A DNA stretch of 6,142 nucleotides, taken from positions 1 through 6,142 of the forward strand of contig JBEBSP010000163.1 of the NCBI GenBank assembly GCA_040394255.1, in the 5' to 3' direction. Within the stretch, counting starts at the first letter, position 1. Every line of letters begins with the position of its first letter. A model generated the notes under the pieces. It had not been told where the DNA came from. It made no database searches and was given only the letters and a program-made list of their open reading frames with translations. This DNA is from Agaricicola taiwanensis_A (GTDB lineage: Bacteria; Pseudomonadota; Alphaproteobacteria; Rhizobiales; Methylopilaceae). The position numbers were made by a program, and so were the translations under genes. This document shows positions 1-5,064 of the stretch, one piece after another.

Positions 1-19
1 TGTGCTTTTGGCGTAGTGT

Positions 20-49
20 ATATTAAAATTTTATAAAAATTAGATGCAA
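20..49 (-). promoter_or_regulatory. Possible promoter reading leftwards in the AT-rich island
   Basis: Read on the minus strand, TTGCAT (49-44) and TAATAT (25-20) are separated by 18 bp, a plausible sigma-70 -35/-10 pair for a gene left of the window. The plus strand also offers TTGGCG (8-13) and TTATAA (31-36) with 17 bp between, so the direction is uncertain. AT-rich DNA yields such matches easily by chance. AT-rich islands of this kind can also bind silencers such as MucR/Ros in alphaproteobacteria, but nothing specific shows this. Confidence 0.25.
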
Positions 50-295
50 TTTAGAGCTTTCATGTATTGTTAATCTTTCGCGCGCTCCAGCGAGCGCCGG
101 GTGCGTTTCCGCGAGGCGGAGCCGGTTCCGTCACCGGGGGATTCACCTGAGCCGGCGGGCCGGGATGACGGCACATTCCGTGCGGCGGTGATCGCGGTTC
201 CCTGTTGCGCGGCTACACCGCACCGGAGCACCGCTGTTCGCGGCGGTGAAAAGCCAAGACTGGCCTGTCGGGGGCCGCGTCATGACAATCCTGCC

Positions 296-324
296 TTGAG
301 TTCGGCCCAATCCAGACGATATCT
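296..324 (+). promoter_or_regulatory. Weak candidate promoter for dcp
   Basis: TTGAGT (296-301) and ATATCT (319-324; TATCTC is one base further on) are spaced by 17 bp and lie about 50 bp before the dcp start. The -35 half is good and the -10 half is poor. This is the best sigma-70-like pair close to the gene, but it is only a pattern match. The AT-rich segment further upstream is the alternative source of a promoter. Confidence 0.25.
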
Positions 325-343
325 CGTGGGACATCGTCACGAG
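315..343 (+). repeat. Two overlapping inverted repeats in the dcp leader
   Basis: GACGAT (315-320) is complementary to ATCGTC (333-338), and CTCGTG (323-328) is complementary to CACGAG (338-343). Both arms are perfect 6-mers. The two pairings interleave and share base 338, so as RNA they would form either mutually exclusive hairpins or a pseudoknot-like fold. The site overlaps the presumed -10/transcription start of dcp and lies about 16 bases before its Shine-Dalgarno-like AGGA (359-362). It could be an operator or an RNA element. Six-base arms can arise by chance. Confidence 0.3.
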
Positions 344-373
344 TTTCCTCATCCAATCAGGACCGCCATCCGC

Positions 374-2431
374 ATGACCACCCCCTCCTCAGCCGATCCC
401 GTGCGCAACCCGCTCCTGGAGGCCTGGACGACGCCGTTCGAGACGCCGCCCTTCGGGAGAATCGCGCCGGAGCATTTCCGGCCGGCCTTCGATGTGGCGC
501 TGGCCGAACAGCGGGCCGAGATCGACGCCATCGCGGCCGATCCCGAGGAGGCGAGCTTCGCCAACACCATCGAAGCCATGGAGCGCAGTGGGCGGACGCT
601 GGACCGGGTGGCGGGGGTGTTCTTCAACCTCGCCGGCGCGCACACCAGCGACGCCCTGCAGGCGATCGAGCGCGAGATGGCGCCGATCCTGTCGCGCCAT
701 CACAGTGCGATCTTCCTGAACGAGGCGCTCCACCAGCGCATCGCCGCGGTGGCCAACCGCGTCACCGCGTCCGGCCTGACCTCGGAGCAGATCCGCGTGC
801 TGACGCGCTATGTGACGGCCTTCCGCCGCAGTGGCGGGGGACTGCCGCAGGAGACCAAGGACCGGCTTGCCGCCATTTCCGAGCGTCTGGCCGCGCTGGG
901 CACGCAGTTTGCCCAGAACGTGCTGGCCGACGAGAAGGAGTACACGCTGGTGCTGGAGGGCGAGGACGATCTCGCCGGTCTTCCCGGCTTCCTGCGCGAG
1001 GCGGCGGCCTCGGCGGCGGCGGAGCGCGGGCTGGACGGCAAGCACGCCGTCACTTTGGCGCGCTCCAGCATCGAGGGCTTCCTGCAGTTCTCCAGCCGGC
1101 GCGACCTGCGCGAGACGGCCTTCACCGCCTGGACCGCGCGCGGCGAGAAGGGCGCGACCGACAACAAGCCGCTGATCGCCGAGATGGTGGCGCTCCGGGC
1201 CGAGAAGGCGCGGCTGCTGGGCTTCCAGAGCTTCGCGCATTTCCGGCTCGACGACACCATGGCCAAGACCCCCGACGCGGCGCTGGGGCTGCTCACCGAC
1301 GTCTGGGCACCTGCGCGGGACAGGGCGCTGGCCGAGCAGGAGAGCTTGCAGGCGCTGGCGCAGGAGGAGGGCGACAACGGCCCGCTGGCGGCCTGGGACT
1401 GGCGCTACTACGCCGAGAAGCAGCGCAGACAAGCCTTCGACCTCGACGAGAGCGCGATCAAGCCCTACTTCCAGCTCGACCGCATGATCGAGGCAGCCTT
1501 CCACGCCGCGCATCGGCTGTTCGGACTGACCTTCAGCCCGCGCTCCGACATCCCGCTCTATCATCCGGACGTGCGCGCCTGGGAGGTGACCGACGCCGAT
1601 GGCCGCCATGTCGGCCTGTTCCTCGGCGATTATTTCGCGCGCACCTCCAAGCGCAGCGGGGCCTGGATGAGCTCGTTCCGAGGCCAGGAGAAGCTGGACG
1701 GCGAGGTCCGGCCCATCGTCGTCAACGTGATGAACTTCTCCAAGGGCAGCCCGGCGCTGCTCAGCTTCGACGACGCGCGCACGCTGTTCCACGAGTTCGG
1801 CCACGCGCTGCACGGCCTTCTGTCGGACGTGACCTATCCGCTGATCGCCGGCACCGGCGTGAGCCGCGATTTCGTCGAGTTCCCCTCGCAGCTCTACGAG
1901 CACTGGCTGGAGCAGCCGGAGATGCTGTCGCGCTTCGCCCTGCACCACGAGACGGGAGCCGCCATGCCCGCCGACCTCATGGAGCGGCTGCTGGCCTCGC
2001 GCACCTTCAACCAGGGCTTCGCCACGGTGGAATATGTCGCCTCGGCGCTGGTCGACCTCGACCTGCATATGACCAGGGACGTGGAGACGATCGATATCGG
2101 CGCCTTCGAACGGGACGCGCTCGCCCGGATCGGCATGCCCGAGGCGATCGTCATGCGGCACCGCCCGACCCATTTCTCCCATATCTTCGCGGGCGACGGC
2201 TATTCCTCGGCCTATTACAGCTACCTCTGGTCGGAGGTGCTGGACGCCGACGGCTTCGGCGCCTTCGAGGAGGCCGGCGACATCTTCGCGCCCGCCGTGG
2301 CCGAGAAACTGAGGGCCTTCGTCTATGCCGCCGGCAACAGCCGCGACCCCGCCGAGGCCTATCTTCTGTTCCGGGGCCGCGCGCCCGATCCGCAGGCCCT
2401 GCTGCGCAAGCGGGGGTTGCTGGCGGCATGA
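374..2431 (+). CDS. dcp: Peptidyl-dipeptidase Dcp, M3 family zinc metallopeptidase
   Basis: This is a soluble M3-family (thimet oligopeptidase-like) zinc peptidase of 685 residues, the usual family length. Dcp removes C-terminal dipeptides from short peptides during cytoplasmic peptide turnover. The zinc motif HEFGH is at residues 473-477, and the third ligand is Glu502 in the segment RDFVEFPSQ (498-506), wording typical of Dcp rather than OpdA. The conserved His603 and the GYSSAYYSYLW segment (609-619) that shape the substrate site are present, as is the C-terminal RGRAPDP tail region. The N-terminal part (about 1-200) is the helical lid domain. No signal peptide is seen, so it is cytoplasmic. 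I chose the ATG at 374 because the protein family begins there (NPLLEAWTTPF near the N-terminus) and AGGA lies 11 bases upstream. The frame stays open upstream to 101, but that extension resembles no family member. The gene appears monocistronic. OpdA or a generic M3 peptidase is the less likely alternative. Confidence 0.93.
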   Translation: MTTPSSADPVRNPLLEAWTTPFETPPFGRIAPEHFRPAFDVALAEQRAEIDAIAADPEEASFANTIEAMERSGRTLDRVAGVFFNLAGAHTSDALQAIEREMAPILSRHHSAIFLNEALHQRIAAVANRVTASGLTSEQIRVLTRYVTAFRRSGGGLPQETKDRLAAISERLAALGTQFAQNVLADEKEYTLVLEGEDDLAGLPGFLREAAASAAAERGLDGKHAVTLARSSIEGFLQFSSRRDLRETAFTAWTARGEKGATDNKPLIAEMVALRAEKARLLGFQSFAHFRLDDTMAKTPDAALGLLTDVWAPARDRALAEQESLQALAQEEGDNGPLAAWDWRYYAEKQRRQAFDLDESAIKPYFQLDRMIEAAFHAAHRLFGLTFSPRSDIPLYHPDVRAWEVTDADGRHVGLFLGDYFARTSKRSGAWMSSFRGQEKLDGEVRPIVVNVMNFSKGSPALLSFDDARTLFHEFGHALHGLLSDVTYPLIAGTGVSRDFVEFPSQLYEHWLEQPEMLSRFALHHETGAAMPADLMERLLASRTFNQGFATVEYVASALVDLDLHMTRDVETIDIGAFERDALARIGMPEAIVMRHRPTHFSHIFAGDGYSSAYYSYLWSEVLDADGFGAFEEAGDIFAPAVAEKLRAFVYAAGNSRDPAEAYLLFRGRAPDPQALLRKRGLLAA

Positions 2432-2458
2432 AAATGTGACGCGGGAGGCCATCGGCTG

Positions 2459-2541
2459 TTGACGATGGCGACTGAAAGGTATTCAAAACCCATTATTGGA
2501 ATGGTGGAATGTGTTACATACATAGTGTGTATGCGTTTTAT
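2459..2541 (+). promoter_or_regulatory. Candidate promoter region of fpr
   Basis: The 162-bp gap between dcp and fpr is much more AT-rich than the genes. It contains TTGACG (2459-2464) with TATTCA/ATTCAA (2480-2486) at 15-16 bp. Further in is a poorer pair, TTACAT (2514-2519) and TTTTAT (2536-2541, 16 bp). A tandem direct repeat TGGAATG (2497-2503 and 2505-2511) lies between them. fpr therefore probably has its own promoter here, but which pair is used cannot be decided from sequence. Confidence 0.35.
2517..2533 (+). promoter_or_regulatory. Perfect 6-bp inverted repeat upstream of fpr, possible operator
   Basis: CATACA (2517-2522) and TGTATG (2528-2533) are exact reverse complements separated by TAGTG, giving a 17-bp site about 60 bp before the fpr start and inside the promoter-like gap. 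Such a symmetric site suits a dimeric repressor or activator. In enterobacteria fpr belongs to the SoxRS oxidative-stress response, but this site does not resemble a SoxR box I know. The regulator is unknown. Confidence 0.35.
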
Positions 2542-2593
2542 CGTTCCGCTTCGGCCCGACAGGGCGCGCCAAAGCCACGACAGAGTTTGCCTG

Positions 2594-3364
2594 ATGTCCG
2601 CATTCCTCACTGAAACCGTTACCCACGTCCACCGCTGGACGGACTCGCAGTTCAGCTTCCGCACCACGCGCGATCCCGGCTTCCGCTTCGAGAACGGCCA
2701 TTTCACGATGATCGGGCTGCCGGTCGACGGCAAGCCGCTGCTGCGCGCCTACAGCATCGCCAGCACCAAGTATGACGACTACCTGGAATTCCTCAGCATC
2801 ATCGTGCCGACCGGCAAGCTGACCTCGACGCTCAGCAAGATCGATGTGGGCGACACCATCCTCGTCGGCCGCAAGCCGACCGGCACGCTGCTGCTCGACA
2901 ACCTGCTGCCGGGCAAGAACCTCTATCTGCTCAGCACCGGCACGGGCCTCGCGCCCTTCCTCAGCATCGTGCGCGATTTCCAGACCTACGAAAAATACGA
3001 TAAGGTGGTGCTGATCCACGGTTGCCGCACCGTGGCGGAACTGGCCTATCACGACTACCTGACGCGCGAACTGATCGAGGACGAAGTGGTCGGCGACATG
3101 GTGCGCGACCAGCTGATCTATTACCCGACCGTCACGCGCGAGCCCTTCACCAACGAGGGCCGCATCACCGACCTCATCAGGTCCGGCAAGCTTTCCGAGG
3201 ACATCGGCCTGCCGCCGCTGTCCGCCGCCGACGACCGCGTCATGCTGTGCGGCAGCCCCGACATGCTGAAGGATTGCCGGGTCATTCTGGAAGAGCGGGG
3301 CTTCACCGAGGGCAGCCACACGACGCAGGGGCATTTCGTGCTGGAGAAGGCCTTCGTGGGGTGA
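2594..3364 (+). CDS. fpr: Ferredoxin/flavodoxin-NADP(+) reductase (bacterial type)
   Basis: The 256-residue product is a bacterial plant-type ferredoxin-NADP reductase (EC 1.18.1.2). It moves electrons between NADPH and ferredoxin or flavodoxin through FAD in the cytoplasm, feeding reductive biosynthesis, Fe-S assembly and redox-stress defence. The FAD-binding beta-barrel is about residues 1-100, with the RAYS motif at 51-54. The NADP-binding lobe follows, with GTGLAPF at 116-122, HGCR at 142-145 and CGSPDML at 219-225. The chain ends HFVLEKAFVG, the AFVG tail characteristic of the proteobacterial subclass, where the last residues stack near the flavin. Length matches the family (about 255-260). 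The start is the ATG at 2594, where family homology begins. An in-frame ATG at 2531 would add 21 unrelated residues and would overlap the inverted repeat at 2517-2533. The Shine-Dalgarno sequence before 2594 is weak. It lies alone between a promoter-like gap and a downstream hairpin, so it is probably transcribed singly. Confidence 0.95.
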   Translation: MSAFLTETVTHVHRWTDSQFSFRTTRDPGFRFENGHFTMIGLPVDGKPLLRAYSIASTKYDDYLEFLSIIVPTGKLTSTLSKIDVGDTILVGRKPTGTLLLDNLLPGKNLYLLSTGTGLAPFLSIVRDFQTYEKYDKVVLIHGCRTVAELAYHDYLTRELIEDEVVGDMVRDQLIYYPTVTREPFTNEGRITDLIRSGKLSEDIGLPPLSAADDRVMLCGSPDMLKDCRVILEERGFTEGSHTTQGHFVLEKAFVG

Positions 3365-3369
3365 GAATG

Positions 3370-3428
3370 GGTGATGCCGGGCTGCAAACGGCGCTGTCCT
3401 GCGCTCCGGTGCCCTAGCATCACCGTTT
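3370..3428 (+). terminator. Long hairpin after fpr, probable terminator
   Basis: Five bases after the fpr stop, GGTGATGC (3370-3377) pairs perfectly with GCATCACC (3417-3424). Just inside, GGGC (3379-3382) pairs with GCCC (3411-3414), with one unpaired base on one side and two on the other. The central 28 bases can form a further GCGC/GCGC stem. The 3' side is followed only by GTTTC, so the T-run of a textbook intrinsic terminator is short. This is likely the end of the fpr transcript or a 3'-protecting stem. Confidence 0.5.
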
Positions 3429-3536
3429 CGCCACGGCCTGGCCCATTCGCCAGCCGCCTCCGAATTTCGCATGGAAAACGGAATGCGTGCCTCTTGCCGG
3501 GGCGCTAGGCATGGTAGCGGAACAACGGGTTTTGCC

Positions 3537-3773
3537 ATGACGCAACGACAGCATGCTCCATCATCCGACGAAGACCCGCGCTGGCGTGCGGTGCTCGAAC
3601 GGGATGCATCCTGCGACAGCCGCTTCGTCTATGCGGTGCGGACGACGGGAATCTACTGCCGCCCCTCCTGCGCCTCTCGGGCGGCGAAACGCCAGAACGT
3701 TACATTCCATGCCTGTGGCGAAGATGCCGCGCGAGCGGGCTATCGCGCCTGCCTGAGGTGCAAGCCTTCGTGA
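3537..3773 (+). CDS. Stand-alone Ada N-terminal zinc/methyl-phosphotriester domain protein
   Basis: This 78-residue product is only the N-terminal domain of Ada (Ada_Zn_binding family). In full-length Ada this domain takes methyl groups from DNA phosphotriesters onto a zinc-bound cysteine and thereby activates the protein as a transcription factor. All four zinc-ligand cysteines are present (Cys41, Cys45, Cys72, Cys75), with the same spacing as Cys38/42/69/72 of E. coli Ada. The family segments FVYAVRTTGIYCRPSC (30-45) and YRACLRCKPS (69-78) are intact. The protein stops exactly where the AraC-type DNA-binding domain should begin, and no HTH or methyltransferase sequence follows in any frame before the next gene. 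The ATG at 3537 fits the usual domain start. An in-frame ATG at 3471 would add 22 unconvincing residues. No strong Shine-Dalgarno is seen. It may be a functional mini-protein (such single-domain proteins are annotated in other bacteria) or the intact remnant of a truncated ada. A hairpin follows the stop at once. Confidence 0.8.
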   Translation: MTQRQHAPSSDEDPRWRAVLERDASCDSRFVYAVRTTGIYCRPSCASRAAKRQNVTFHACGEDAARAGYRACLRCKPS

Positions 3774-3815
3774 TGGCGTCATTTCGATCCCGGATTGATT
3801 CCGGGTGATGCGCCA
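3774..3815 (+). terminator. Bulged hairpin directly after the Ada-domain gene
   Basis: Immediately after the stop codon, TGGCG (3774-3778) pairs with CGCCA (3811-3815), TCA (3779-3781) with TGA (3806-3808) and CCCGGA (3789-3794) with TCCGGG (3800-3805). Unpaired bases are 3782-3788, the loop 3795-3799 and the bulge 3809-3810. There is no following T-run, so termination is uncertain. It could instead be a processing or attenuation stem before the downstream gene. Confidence 0.35.
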
Positions 3816-3872
3816 CATACCAATGGGCAAGAAACTGTCGCGGTGGCCCTTCGGGGCAATGGGGATGGGCGA

Positions 3873-4358
3873 ATGTGCGTGTCACTGCGAGGTCTGGCAA
3901 CGTTTGCCTGGCAGTCCGATTACGGCCAATTCTATCTGATCGACCATGGGGAGGCGCTTTTCACGCCTCCGGTCGAGATCACTCCCGAGATGGAGCGGCG
4001 AAGTTTTTTCATCCCGCCCACCGGGCTCGTCGTCTATACGCAAAGCTGCCTGCAACAGCACATCCGTATCCTGATCTACGATGCCGAGCCGGACCAATCG
4101 CCCGTGGAGCAGATGAGCGGCAACCCCTGGACCCGGATCGAGACGGTTAAAGCCCGTTTTCCCTCGCGGAAGTTCATGATCTCCAGCCCGTCCATGCCCG
4201 ATCCGCTGCCGGGCGGTCCGGTGTTCCTGCTGGATGCCGAGAGGGTGGAGGCCCGCATCCTCTGGATGGAGTTCCAAGGCAGCCGGGACGACAGCGTGCC
4301 GGTCGAGCCGGATGTCATCGAGATCGCGCTTTGGCCGGACATGCCGGGCAACGGGTAG
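3873..4358 (+). CDS. Hypothetical protein, beta-rich, possibly ComJ-like
   Basis: I do not recognise this 161-residue protein with certainty. It has no signal peptide or membrane segment and reads as alternating short beta strands with an acidic overall character. Near the N-terminus is SDYGQFYLID (15-24) and near the C-terminus IEIALWP (149-155). The YxQFyl-type opening and the layout of strands ending in a WP motif remind me of the ComJ family (inhibitor/partner of the nuclease NucA) and related small proteins, but this is a resemblance of pattern only. The start chosen is the ATG at 3873, preceded by GGGGA (3861-3865) at a good distance. A TTG at 3795 in the same frame would overlap the hairpin after the Ada-domain gene and add 26 nondescript residues. 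Third codon positions are less G/C-biased than in dcp, fpr or the efflux genes. It lies 99 bp after the Ada-domain gene, on the same strand, and ends 23 bp before the 3' end of the tRNA. Confidence 0.7.
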   Translation: MCVSLRGLATFAWQSDYGQFYLIDHGEALFTPPVEITPEMERRSFFIPPTGLVVYTQSCLQQHIRILIYDAEPDQSPVEQMSGNPWTRIETVKARFPSRKFMISSPSMPDPLPGGPVFLLDAERVEARILWMEFQGSRDDSVPVEPDVIEIALWPDMPGNG

Positions 4359-4381
4359 GATCACAAGGCCAGAGCTGTGTT

Positions 4382-4458
4382 TGGCGTCCCGGAAGGGAAT
4401 CGAACCCCTGACCCCAGGTTTAGGAAACCTGTGCTCTATCCTGCTGAGCTACCGGGAC
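4382..4458 (-). tRNA. tRNA-Arg (anticodon CCU)
   Basis: Read on the minus strand, a complete cloverleaf can be drawn. The acceptor GTCCCGG (4458-4452) pairs with CCGGGAC, followed by discriminator G (4385) and an encoded CCA (4384-4382). The D arm is GCTC/GAGC. The anticodon arm is CAGGT-TTCCTAA-ACCTG, with CCT at positions 34-36. The variable loop has 5 bases, and the T arm is AGGGG-TTCGATT-CCCTT with one G-U pair. Its length is 74 nt before CCA. Anticodon CCU decodes the arginine codon AGG, a rare codon in GC-rich alphaproteobacteria, so this is a minor isoacceptor. Its 3' end points toward the hypothetical gene at 3873-4358, convergent with it. Confidence 0.97.
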
Positions 4459-4468
4459 GCTGAGCCCT

Positions 4469-4496
4469 CTATAACCGATGGCGCGGGGGGCGAAAA
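4469..4496 (-). promoter_or_regulatory. Candidate promoter of tRNA-Arg
   Basis: On the minus strand, TTTTCG (4496-4491) and TTATAG (4474-4469) are separated by 16 bp. The -10 half ends about 10 bases before the first base of the mature tRNA (4458), so transcription would start almost at the tRNA 5' end. The -35 half is weak. It lies in the 102-bp gap shared with the divergent efflux regulator, outside that gene's palindrome. Confidence 0.4.
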
Positions 4497-4514
4497 GGCC
4501 ACAGGGTGATTTCG

Positions 4515-4520
4515 GATAAT
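4515..4520 (+). promoter_or_regulatory. Possible -10 box of the efflux operon
   Basis: GATAAT (4515-4520) is five of six to the sigma-70 -10 consensus and touches the left edge of the palindrome, so transcription would start within the operator. No good -35 is seen 16-18 bp upstream. An alternative is TTGACT (4535-4540) with CATATG (4558-4563) at 17 bp, inside the palindrome, which would start RNA near the second in-frame ATG (4570). Either placement would be blocked by a protein bound at 4520-4551. Confidence 0.3.
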
Positions 4521-4551
4521 CGGTTTGTTCAGTATTGACTGAACAAACCGA
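4520..4551 (+). promoter_or_regulatory. 32-bp palindrome with perfect 14-bp arms, likely operator of the efflux operon
   Basis: TCGGTTTGTTCAGT (4520-4533) and ACTGAACAAACCGA (4538-4551) are exact reverse complements around the 4-bp centre ATTG. The site ends in the Shine-Dalgarno sequence AAGGG (4551-4555) of the regulator gene, nine bases before its ATG. Its symmetry, size and place fit a binding site for a dimeric winged-helix repressor, most simply the adjacent GbsR/MarR protein controlling its own operon. As RNA it would also make a strong hairpin that could hide the ribosome-binding site. That it is bound by this regulator is inference. Confidence 0.8.
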
Positions 4552-4560
4552 AGGGTCCAT

Positions 4561-5064
4561 ATGCGGGGCATGCTCCAGAAAAACCACGAGACCGAAACCG
4601 CCTTCATCGAGGAGATGGGCGTCCTGTCCCAGGCCGACGACCTGCCGCGCATCGCGGGCCGGATCGTGGGGTTGCTGGTGCTGGAGGAAAAGCCCGCCAG
4701 CTTCGGCCGGATCGCCGAAAAGCTCGGCGTCAGCCGCGCCAGCGTCAGCACCAACACGCGGCTGCTGGTCGAGGCGGGCCTCGTCGAGCGGGTCGCCATG
4801 CCGGGCGACCGCCAGGATTATTACCGGCTGGCGGCGGATTCCCATCTGCGCATGCTGCGCCGGATCGTCGGCCGCATGGAGCGGCTGAACGCGGCCCTCG
4901 GCGCGGTCGAGACCAGTCTCCCGCCCGAGAAGGCCGAGGTGAAGAGGCGGCTGTGCGAGTTCGGACGGTTCCATCTCGCCACCATCGCCTGCCTGAACGA
5001 CCTGGCCGCCGCCACCGTCGACCGCATCAACAGCCTGATATCCGGAAGCGAGCGCACATCATGA
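4561..5064 (+). CDS. GbsR/MarR-family transcriptional regulator
   Basis: This 167-residue protein is a winged-helix regulator of the GbsR branch of the MarR superfamily, recognised from the opening FIEEMGVLS (15-23) and LPRIAGRIVGLL (28-39). The helix-turn-helix follows at about 46-70, with the recognition helix SRASVSTNTRLL (58-69), and then a wing around PGDRQDYYRL (81-90). The C-terminal half is helical and probably forms the dimer interface. The length is normal for the family. Members often control transport genes next to them. This one overlaps the efflux adaptor gene by ATGA and has a large palindrome in its leader, so local (auto)repression of the pump, relieved by an unknown ligand, is the natural inference. 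The ATG at 4561 is chosen because AAGGG (4551-4555) lies 5 bases before it. An ATG at 4570 is possible and would shorten the protein by three residues. Confidence 0.9.
   Translation: MRGMLQKNHETETAFIEEMGVLSQADDLPRIAGRIVGLLVLEEKPASFGRIAEKLGVSRASVSTNTRLLVEAGLVERVAMPGDRQDYYRLAADSHLRMLRRIVGRMERLNAALGAVETSLPPEKAEVKRRLCEFGRFHLATIACLNDLAAATVDRINSLISGSERTS

Larger units (their letters stand above)
1..373. other. Upstream intergenic region: AT-rich segment followed by GC-rich leader
   Basis: No gene is supported here. Positions 1-80 are strikingly AT-rich compared with the rest of the window and include the 10-bp palindrome TAAAATTTTA (24-33). From about 81 the sequence turns GC-rich, with a 6-bp hairpin GCGCTC/GAGCGC (82-87/92-97, loop CAGC). 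The reading frame of dcp is open back to a GTG at 101, but the extra 91 residues have no recognisable domain and are Pro/Arg/Ala-rich, so I treat them as untranslated leader. The right part holds a weak promoter and overlapping inverted repeats, described separately. The AT-rich part could serve a gene left of the window. Confidence 0.6.

Noticed and set aside
82..97. GCGCTC-CAGC-GAGCGC hairpin as an intrinsic terminator of an upstream gene
   Set aside because: There is no T-run on either side in the right position and no upstream gene in the window. It is just as likely chance in GC-rich DNA.
101..373. N-terminal extension of dcp from the GTG at 101
   Set aside because: The added 91 residues have no family similarity or signal peptide, while M3/Dcp homology begins just after the ATG at 374.
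389..2452. Long open frame on the minus strand antisense to dcp
   Set aside because: It mirrors the GC-rich codons of dcp, has a low-complexity Arg/Gly/Val/Leu/Gln composition and no domain. The plus-strand gene carries a full catalytic motif.
2483..3538. Open frame on the minus strand antisense to fpr
   Set aside because: It is a shadow of the strongly biased fpr codons and has no recognisable motif. It also spans the fpr promoter gap and terminator hairpin.
3369..3811. GGGTGATGC occurring twice (3369-3377 and 3803-3811) as a possible flanking repeat of an inserted segment
   Set aside because: Nine bases is short, each copy is part of a separate hairpin, and no integrase or other mobility gene lies between them. 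It is probably coincidence.
3774..3872. Decayed AraC-type part of ada after the Ada domain
   Set aside because: I read all three forward frames and found no helix-turn-helix or methyltransferase (PCHRV-type) remnant, so a pseudogene tail is not supported.
4234..4509. Small plus-strand frame crossing the tRNA
   Set aside because: It runs through the tRNA gene and is the out-of-frame shadow of the hypothetical gene at 3873-4358.
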